A DNA stretch of 58,417 bases from positions 1 to 58,417 of the forward strand of contig VEMX01000082.1 of the NCBI GenBank assembly GCA_009711805.1, in the 5' to 3' direction. The stretch's first letter is position 1, and each line of letters starts with the position of its first letter. The position numbers were made by a program, and so were the translations under genes. Shown here one piece after another: positions 52,850 through 58,417 of this stretch. This DNA is from Balneolaceae bacterium. GTDB taxonomy: Bacteria > Bacteroidota > Rhodothermia > Balneolales > Balneolaceae. The notes beneath the pieces are model-generated. The model made no database searches. It was not told the origin of the DNA and saw only the letters and a list, made by a program, of their open reading frames with translations.

Positions 52850-54105
52850 CGAGATATAAGGTGGTACAACAGACTATACAGCAGTTATTTCACCAGGAGT
52901 TTTCCAAGATGGTTGCGGTCATCAGTAAACTTTATGGCTTGTCAAATATCCAAATAGTCGAAGATGTTGTAAGTGAAACCTTTCTCCAGGCGGCCGAAGC
53001 ATGGGGGATCGAAGGGTTGCCCGAAAACCCCGCGGCCTGGCTGTATGTGGTAGCCAAACGAAAAGCCCTGTATCACTTTCGGCGAAAGAAAATTTTCGAT
53101 GATAAAATATCTCCTGAGCTGACCTACAGGCATCAACAAAAACAAGGGATACCGGAACCCGACTTCTCGCTGAAGAACATCAAAGACAGCCAGCTGCAAA
53201 TGCTCTTTGCCGTATGCCACCCTGTTATTGCCAGCGAAGCCCAGATTGGCCTGGCCCTGCGTATCCTCTGTGGGTTTGGTATAGATGAAATAACCGAAGC
53301 GTTTTTATCCAATAAAGAAACCATCAACAAAAGACTGTACCGGGCACGGAAAAAACTACGAACCGAGAACATTACCCTGGAAATGCCCCCCGAACATGAA
53401 ATCACAGACCGGCTCGACAATGTGCTACACGTAATCTACCTGCTTTTTAACGAAGGATATTACTCCAAAACCCAGAACCAAATTCTCCAAAAAGACCTGT
53501 GTCTCGAAGCTATGCGGCTTGGACTCTTGCTAACGGAATATGAACAAACCAATCTCCCCAAAACAAACGCCCTTGTGGCTCTTATGTGTTTTCACACTTC
53601 CCGGTTTAATGCAAGAGAAAACCATCCCTCGGGCATGGATGGCCTGGTACTCTACGAAGATCAGGACTATGAATTGTGGGATACGGCCCTCATAAAACAG
53701 GGTATGCATTTTTTGGGTGAATCTGCTCAGGGTGAGGATATCAGCTCGTATCACCTGGAGGCTAAGATTGCCTACTGGCACTGTATTAAAGAGGATACCA
53801 AAGAAAAATGGCAAGACATCCTACACCTATACAACCAGCTCCTTGCAGTGAACTACTCTCCCATCGCAGACCTTAACCGGATATATGCTTTGTATAAGGC
53901 TGAAGGAGTTGAACCTGCCCTGGAGGAAGCCCGGAAACTTAAGCTGGAAGACAATCATTTCTATTTTGTGTTAGTGGGTGAACTTTGCAGGGAAATGGAT
54001 CCCCGGGAAGCAAAACAACATTATCAAAAAGCCTGCTCGCTGGCCAAAACCGAAGCTGAGCGAGAGCTAATCATGGGCAAGATTAATGAATTAGAAAAGT
54101 TGTAA
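52828..54105 (+). CDS. ECF42-type RNA polymerase sigma factor with long C-terminal extension
   Basis: 425 residues; ATG 52828 lies inside the YciI gene, and GTG 52861 is an alternative. Region 2: FSKMVAVISKLYGLSNIQIV then EDVVSETFLQAAEAW, and PAAWLYVVAKRKALYHFRRK. Region 4: RILCGFGIDEITEAFLSNKE then TINKRLYRARKKLR. After about residue 190 an extension of more than 200 residues (NVLHVIYLLFNEGYYS, ALMCFHTSRFNAR, and a TPR-like end) is the DUF6596-type domain that marks ECF42 proteins and regulates activity in place of an anti-sigma factor. Probable targets are its own operon and the DoxX cluster upstream. Confidence 0.9.
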   Translation: MGGFQKIARYKVVQQTIQQLFHQEFSKMVAVISKLYGLSNIQIVEDVVSETFLQAAEAWGIEGLPENPAAWLYVVAKRKALYHFRRKKIFDDKISPELTYRHQQKQGIPEPDFSLKNIKDSQLQMLFAVCHPVIASEAQIGLALRILCGFGIDEITEAFLSNKETINKRLYRARKKLRTENITLEMPPEHEITDRLDNVLHVIYLLFNEGYYSKTQNQILQKDLCLEAMRLGLLLTEYEQTNLPKTNALVALMCFHTSRFNARENHPSGMDGLVLYEDQDYELWDTALIKQGMHFLGESAQGEDISSYHLEAKIAYWHCIKEDTKEKWQDILHLYNQLLAVNYSPIADLNRIYALYKAEGVEPALEEARKLKLEDNHFYFVLVGELCREMDPREAKQHYQKACSLAKTEAERELIMGKINELEKL

Positions 54106-54143
54106 TGTGACCCGTTTACCGGTTAGAAGTACCATTTAGAGAA

Positions 54144-54230
54144 CCTACGAGCGTCCGCAGATCCTCGTAGCGTTCGGCTTTCCAGCGAGAATCCCGTAAC
54201 GGTCGCAGGATCTACGGACACTGCGAGGTT
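54144..54230. repeat. Imperfect inverted repeat between the sigma and HAD genes
   Basis: CTACGAGCGTCCGCAGATCC with CTCGTAG closes a local hairpin, and GTCCGCAGATCCT pairs with the later AGGATCTACGGAC. Intergenic, no gene. It may be a dispersed palindromic repeat or the terminator region of the sigma operon; there is no T-run. Confidence 0.5.
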
Positions 54231-54376
54231 ACTCCCTTTCAATACTGTTTTAAGCTAATCTCCAACTGGTAAACGCGTTAATGTGCTTATGTTTTATTGT
54301 ATTAAGGTAATTTTGGCAATAGGCTGGTATCTTATAAAGGAGTACTTTTTATAATCTTGTAAATCCTTCTTTCTTC

Positions 54377-55123
54377 ATGATGAAATCATTACTCTGCGAG
54401 ATCGACGCCCTCTTTCTGGATATGAACAGCACCTTTATGTTTGAGGAAGATAACTTCGGTGACGATCAAGATTTCTATGCTACCTACCGGGAGATTGGGG
54501 GTGACCTCCTACAGCAGGATATGGTGAATGCCATTATCAGGGCGACGTATCATGGCATGGAGGGGCTGTACCAGGATCCTGCGTATTATGAACAGTTTCC
54601 ATCCGTCTTACAGTCTATACCTGCGTTTTCTTCCAAAACCAAAAACTTGTCGGATGTTGAATTAGAACGGCTTACCGATGTATTTGCCATCCACGAGCTG
54701 GGAACTATACCAGATACATATGCTTCTTTTGTGATCAAACTCTCGTATCACTTTACATTGGCTTTGGTTGCAAATATATGGGCTCCCAAACACCACTGGG
54801 TCGCAGAATTTAAGCGTGTGAACCTGCACACCGCATTTGAAGCATTGATATTTTCGAGCGATTACTCTTTTATGAAGCCTTCTCCCAAGATCTATCAACA
54901 GGGCTTGTCGGCTTGCAATACCCGGGACACCAGCCGGGCAGCTTTTATTGGAGACAGTCTTACCTATGACATGCAGGGCGCAAAGGAACTCGGCTTTCAA
55001 ACCATCTGGATTAACGAAGAAGCTTTTCTGAATGAACAAAAACCGGATGCTGTCGATGTTGTAATTCCCAACCTGCTCTGCCTGAAAGAATGTTTACTTC
55101 TCATCAATGAATCAACATCATGA
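54377..55123 (+). CDS. HAD-superfamily hydrolase with altered motif I
   Basis: 248 residues. Motif II Ser in ALIFSSDYSFMK, motif III Lys in MKPSPKIYQQGL and motif IV Asp in AAFIGDSLTYDMQGAKELGF are intact. Motif I reads FLDMNSTF: the nucleophile Asp is present but the second, acid/base Asp is Asn. This may mean weak phosphatase activity or a different reaction. A helical cap lies at about 20-130. Its stop overlaps the start of the broken VOC gene (ATGA), so the two were once translationally coupled. Confidence 0.82.
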   Translation: MMKSLLCEIDALFLDMNSTFMFEEDNFGDDQDFYATYREIGGDLLQQDMVNAIIRATYHGMEGLYQDPAYYEQFPSVLQSIPAFSSKTKNLSDVELERLTDVFAIHELGTIPDTYASFVIKLSYHFTLALVANIWAPKHHWVAEFKRVNLHTAFEALIFSSDYSFMKPSPKIYQQGLSACNTRDTSRAAFIGDSLTYDMQGAKELGFQTIWINEEAFLNEQKPDAVDVVIPNLLCLKECLLLINESTS

Positions 55124-55560
55124 AAACAGTCTATTATTCATATTGCCCTGGTAGTTAAAGATTATGACGAAGCAATAGATTTCTACACAAACAAGCTCAA
55201 CTTTACGCTTGTTGAGGACACCTATCACGCTGAGCAGGATAAACGCTGGGTAGTAGTATCTCCCCAAAGATCTTTTCAGTCTTTAGCGTAGCGGAGACTG
55301 GAAAGTTGATGCTCAGGAAGTCTCTGACTTCCAACCCATGCAAATCATCAAATCAGAATCTCGTTGAGCCGGGGCTCTTAAGTCAGCGTTCGTTCTGTAT
55401 TTGTTTTCGAATAGTAGTTTCGAGACTCGCTGTAAGACTTAAGAGATCTGAGGGGATGAAAGCCAAAAATATCAATTTTGTAAGAGATCCAAAGAATGCA
55501 CCATATGGCACGGTTGCTGTTTTTGAAGACCTGTATGGTAATCGTTGGGACCTTGTTTAG
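55120..55560 (+). pseudogene. VOC/glyoxalase-like gene broken by a frameshift and a repeat element
   Basis: The ATG overlaps the HAD stop. Its own frame ends after 12 codons, but one base out, after ATGAAAA, the sequence reads QSIIHIALVVKDYDEAIDFY, TNKLNFTLVEDTYHAEQDKR, then WVVVSP. There the 194-bp element (55262-55455) begins. After it the gene resumes with MKAKNINFVRDPKNAPYGTV then AVFEDLYGNRWDLV and a stop. A normal VOC protein of this type has about 40 more residues between VVVSP and MKAK, so the element replaced about 120 bases rather than simply inserting. The gene cannot make a functional protein. Confidence 0.88.
55262..55455 (+). repeat. 194-bp structured element, single copy inside the VOC gene
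   Basis: From CCCCAAAGATCTTTTCAGTC to GACTTAAGAGATCTGAGGGG; nearly identical to the array units at 51613-52262. It lacks the outer AGACCTCC/GGAGGTCT arms and shows no target duplication. This copy defines the element borders, because VOC coding sequence abuts both ends. Confidence 0.92.
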
Positions 55561-55858
55561 TTAACAGAAGATAAGGGATTGAGTGATTAAGGAAAGAAGT
55601 ATGGGTATCAATAGCAGCATAAATATATAGTATGAAGGATATTCCCCAAAAGCTCATAACTTCAACGATGTTCGAGATTGTATGAACTCAAGCCGCTGTA
55701 CAGCCCTAAAAGCCAGGGCTGATACACACGGTAATCTTCCAGCTTTCTTAATTTTCCTCTTTTTGTATCACCGGAAGCTGGAACTTGGTAAGGTGTTATT
55801 AAGCATATCTTCCAATACTTCAATTTTCATTGGCTTGTCAATACTTTGTTCGAACCGG
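55561..55858. other. Intergenic region with two hairpins
   Basis: Hairpins AGCCCT-AAAAGCC-AGGGCT (55700-55718) and TTCCAGCTTTC ... GGAAGCTGGAA (55735-55781) lie between the broken VOC gene and the 3' end of the small minus-strand gene. Either could stop transcription from both sides. No gene seen. Confidence 0.45.
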
Positions 55859-56068
55859 TTATTTTTCTTCACAGGTTTTCGAATTATAGTAGTTAAAGAG
55901 AGCTGCTCCTATTGCCAGGCCGGCTCCGGCACCGATTGATAGCCCTATGGCAATATTATCGAATACAACTCCATAAGTAATGCCAAGGCCAGTACCAATA
56001 GACATTCCACAACTAAGCATCACTATTGATAGATTCTTATTTTTTTTATTCACTGAATCAGATTCCAT
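55859..56068 (-). CDS. Small glycine-rich two-helix membrane protein
   Basis: 69 residues. Two hydrophobic segments rich in small residues: LSIVMLSCGMSIGTGLGITY and NIAIGLSIGAGAGLAIGAAL, with GxxxG-like spacing as in glycine-zipper proteins, flanked by charged ends (MESDSVNKKNKN; NSKTCEEK). The hydrophobic periodicity and charge layout make it more likely real than a chance frame. Function unknown; possibly a small stress-related membrane protein. Confidence 0.65.
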   Translation of the reverse strand: MESDSVNKKNKNLSIVMLSCGMSIGTGLGITYGVVFDNIAIGLSIGAGAGLAIGAALFNYYNSKTCEEK

Positions 56069-56538
56069 TTTCGCTCCATTTTAAATACGTTTAATAATTT
56101 AGACTCGGGTTATACGCCAGCAGTGCTATTTGTTTCATAATTAATAACTCAGCGTTTAAAGTACTATCAAATCTTTTTAAAAAAAAAAGGAAAGACTGAG
56201 ATTAAGAATGGAAGCTTGCTCTACTGGAAACCGGAGCTTTTGCTATGTGCAAAGAGAATTCCTATAACCGGGTATGGGTAAAAAACATATCAGAAATAGG
56301 GTGAACAGGTATTTTTGATGAGGATTAATTTCTAACGGGGCAACACCTCATTAATCAAGGCTGGCATTCCCACCGGGCGCATGCACTAACGCCCTTAGAG
56401 TATTAAATTTTTGTCTTTGTTTGCCATTTTCTTTAAATATGTGTTGTTGATAACAGGAGAGCAGTACACTGACAACAAATTGAAAAGAGGCGACAAATAA
56501 CCAACTTAAAAGCACAATAACCATTAGAGGGAGAGGAG
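56069..56538. other. Intergenic region between divergent genes
   Basis: About 470 bases. It holds the second copy of a 29-base dispersed sequence (CCCACCGGGCGCATGCA..., 56369-56397) seen also at 34563. An A-run lies near 56180-56190. The Shine-Dalgarno GGGAGAGGAG just before 56539 sets the next start. No gene seen. Confidence 0.45.
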
Positions 56539-58155
56539 ATGAAAAAATTACTACGCATTTTACATCTGGAAGATGACAAAAACGATTTTAGGCTTGTGCA
56601 AATGGCTTTGGATCAATGGAAGTTAAACCACGATATCCAACTGGCATCTACTCAAGAGGAATTCCTGTCTACGTTGAGTAATAATGAATTTGATCTGATA
56701 TTGTCTGATAGCAGCATTCCCGGTTTCAGTGGTCGGGCCGCACTGGAAGCAGCCCGCGAGCGATTCCCAAAAATACCTTTTATTTTTGTTTCCGGGCATA
56801 TTGTTGATGAATCTGAACGGGATGTTGAAGCCGAGTATGTATCAAAAGAAGAACTTGGGAAGCTGAAATCAACCATAAAACGCCTAATGGAAGATGCCGG
56901 AATCAAAACTGAAGCCCGGAAAGACAGCGACTCTTCAACGAAGCAGCTTATTGATGCGGTACAACAGCTTTCACTGGCCCGGGACCTGCAAGCAGTAATG
57001 AAAATTGTACGCCGGGTGGCACGTGAGTTGACTGGTGCCGATGGAGCTACGTTCGTTCTCCGCGAACGGGGACTATGTTATTATGCAGATGAAGATGCCA
57101 TCGCGCCTCTTTGGAAAGGGAAACGGTTTCCCATGTCGGCATGTATTAGCGGATGGGTGATGAATAACAGCGAGTCGGCCATTATTGAAGATATTTATTC
57201 AGATTCAAGAATTCCGGCTGATGCCTACCGGCCGACTTTCGTTAAGAGTTTGGCAATGGTGCCCATCCGGTCTAAAAATCCTGTAGGAGCTATTGGCAAC
57301 TATTGGGCCAGCAAGCATAAAGCCACTTCCGAAGAGGTAGAAATGTTGCAGACGCTGGCCAACAGCACAGCTATTGCCATGGAGAATGTCCACCTTTATA
57401 ATGAACTGGAGTGCCGGGTAGAAGAGCGGACTCAACAATTGAAAGCGGCAAATGAAGAGTTGGAAGCCTTTTCGTATTCGGTATCTCATGATCTGAGAAC
57501 CCCACTGCGTCACATAAAGGCCTACAGTCAATTGCTTAAGGAGGATTCAGCCGATCAATTGGGCGATACCGGCAACGATTACCTGCAGCATATAAGAGAA
57601 TCTGCATCGCGAATGGGACAACTGATCGAAGATCTCCTTAAACTGTCAAAAATAACGCGCACTGAAATTGTAAAGGAACAGGTCAACCTGACACAAATGG
57701 TCAATGAAATTGCCTCAAGCCTTCGGGAAGAAGACGATTTCACTGACCGACAAGTAACTTTTGCCATTGAAGAAGAGGTTGAGGTGGAAGGGGACCCGTC
57801 CCTGCTTCGTGTAGTTATAGAGAACCTGTTCTCCAACGCCTGGAAATATTCGTCGGAGGAACCGGAGACCAAAATCTCTTTTGGTTGTAATCAGGAAACC
57901 GGCGAACCCGATATTTACTATATCAAAGATAACGGAGCCGGGTTTGATATGGAGTATGCCGATAAGCTGTTCAGCCCTTTTCAACGCCTGCATGCAGAAT
58001 CGGAGTTCTCCGGAACGGGTATCGGCTTGGCTACTGTGCAGCGTATTATTCATAAACATGGCGGCCGTATTTGGGCAGAGGCTGCCAAAGGAAAAGGAGC
58101 CACTTTCTTTTTTACGCTATCTGCGAAGTCATCTGAAAAGAATGCGACTGAGTGA
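56539..58155 (+). CDS. Hybrid REC-GAF-histidine kinase
   Basis: 538 residues with GGAGAGGAG just upstream. The N-terminal receiver (1-120) has the acidic pair in LHLEDDKND, the phospho-acceptor Asp57 in LILSDSSIPGFSG and Lys103 in YVSKEELG. A GAF domain follows (about 140-295: ADGATFVLRERGLCYYADED, CISGWVMNNSESAIIEDIYS, SLAMVPIRSKNPVGAIGNYW), then HisKA with His317 in SVSHDLRTPLRHI, and HATPase_c with NLFSNAWKYS, DNGAGFD and GTGIGLATV. No membrane segment, so it is cytoplasmic and probably senses a soluble signal or light/redox through GAF and a relay phosphate through REC. No response regulator is adjacent within the window. Confidence 0.92.
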   Translation: MKKLLRILHLEDDKNDFRLVQMALDQWKLNHDIQLASTQEEFLSTLSNNEFDLILSDSSIPGFSGRAALEAARERFPKIPFIFVSGHIVDESERDVEAEYVSKEELGKLKSTIKRLMEDAGIKTEARKDSDSSTKQLIDAVQQLSLARDLQAVMKIVRRVARELTGADGATFVLRERGLCYYADEDAIAPLWKGKRFPMSACISGWVMNNSESAIIEDIYSDSRIPADAYRPTFVKSLAMVPIRSKNPVGAIGNYWASKHKATSEEVEMLQTLANSTAIAMENVHLYNELECRVEERTQQLKAANEELEAFSYSVSHDLRTPLRHIKAYSQLLKEDSADQLGDTGNDYLQHIRESASRMGQLIEDLLKLSKITRTEIVKEQVNLTQMVNEIASSLREEDDFTDRQVTFAIEEEVEVEGDPSLLRVVIENLFSNAWKYSSEEPETKISFGCNQETGEPDIYYIKDNGAGFDMEYADKLFSPFQRLHAESEFSGTGIGLATVQRIIHKHGGRIWAEAAKGKGATFFFTLSAKSSEKNATE

Positions 58156-58221
58156 GTTCGTCAACCGGCGGAAGAGAAGTGAGGCTGTACAGCCTGATTA
58201 CTGAATAATTTCTTTTTTAAA

Positions 58222-58417
58222 CCCGAATTATTCACGAATGGATGCAAAATGGCGATCTATATACTTGAATATATTATCGGTGAATTGCTTTATGTAATAG
58301 CCCAATTTTGAGGTACGGATTAGGCGGCGAAATTTCCCCGTACGCTGCGTTCAAGTGAAAATTGGGGTACTCAGGGTACCACAGTACCCTTCCGTTCCCA
58401 TTTCCACTTCGCCTTGC
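58222..58417 (-). mobile_element. IS1380/piggyBac-like MITE copy 4, runs off the window
   Basis: It begins CCCGAATTATTCACGAATGG and matches the complete copy, in reverse complement, almost base for base up to the window edge. About 32 bases should be missing beyond it. The bases before it are TTAAA rather than exactly TTAA. It stands 66 bases after the kinase stop. Confidence 0.88.

Noticed and set aside
1-58417. tRNA or rRNA genes
   Set aside because: I found no cloverleaf with a GTTCRA-type arm and no rRNA-like sequence on either strand; a dedicated scan (tRNAscan-SE) would settle this.

Overview
The window looks like chromosomal DNA of a Balneolota/Rhodothermota-type member of the Bacteroidota-Rhodothermota branch. 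The grounds are type IX secretion (T9SS) C-terminal sorting domains with a YPNPFNP motif, a FecI/FecR/SusC/SusD nutrient-uptake locus, a bacillithiol-type YpdA reductase, a Bacteroidetes TPR-DUF4292-EnvC cluster, and a complete arginine operon built around an N-acylornithine carbamoyltransferase (argF') instead of a classical argF. Moderate GC and few strong Shine-Dalgarno sites fit. The genus is inference; Fodinibius/Aliifodinibius-like organisms would fit. No tRNA, rRNA, CRISPR array or intact transposase gene was seen.

Layout. 0.2-0.4 kb: SRP RNA (minus). 0.8-2.9 kb: YpdA-like reductase and YheT-like hydrolase (minus). 3.4-11.9 kb: two secreted T9SS proteins, a 2159-residue repeat protein with a dockerin and a cohesin-like domain, and a 604-residue protein with two cohesin-like domains, ending in a strong terminator. 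11.9-15.4 kb: Ppx/GppA-HD phosphatase converging on an M28 peptidase and a small membrane protein. 16.4-25.8 kb: ECF sigma, FecR anti-sigma, STN-containing SusC, SusD, a small lipoprotein, a terminator, then a class A beta-lactamase-like lipoprotein and a DapB/Ord-like dehydrogenase. 26.2-30.0 kb: EnvC, DUF4292 and TPR proteins (minus). 30.6-33.3 kb: DinB-like protein, nitrilase, and a DUF4242/cyclase-like/AraC fusion regulator (minus). 33.4-34.4 kb: a shrunken group II intron and a PIN-toxin/antitoxin pair. 35.1-44.0 kb: arginine operon in the order argA-like GNAT, argG, argC, proC, argD, argF', argB, argE, argH, mostly translationally coupled. 44.7-58.4 kb: an accessory region of small stress, detoxification and regulatory genes (M20D amidohydrolase, GyrI-like, VOC, CGNR regulator with divergent EamA exporter, two DoxX-like genes, DUF1801, YdeI, YciI plus ECF42-type sigma, HAD, a broken VOC gene, and a REC-GAF-histidine kinase).

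Repeats. Two non-autonomous element families stand out. One is a 228-bp element with CCCGRATTATTCAC terminal inverted repeats and a TTAA target duplication (IS1380/piggyBac-like MITE), present as four full or partial copies, one running off the right end. The other is a roughly 194-bp, strongly structured element: three copies lie in tandem at a 228-bp period, a fourth has replaced the middle of a VOC gene, and a fragment beside the SRP RNA appears to have been used as the TTAA target of the first MITE.

How genes may work together. Two 30-bp upstream motifs with identical spacing, one before the DoxX/DUF1801/YdeI cluster and one before the YciI-sigma pair, suggest that the ECF42-type sigma factor controls itself and that cluster. 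The cohesin/dockerin pair suggests a small surface assembly exported by T9SS. The carbamoyltransferase has Ala at residue 90, a position I recall as deciding between acetyl- and succinylornithine, so the acyl group of this arginine pathway is open.
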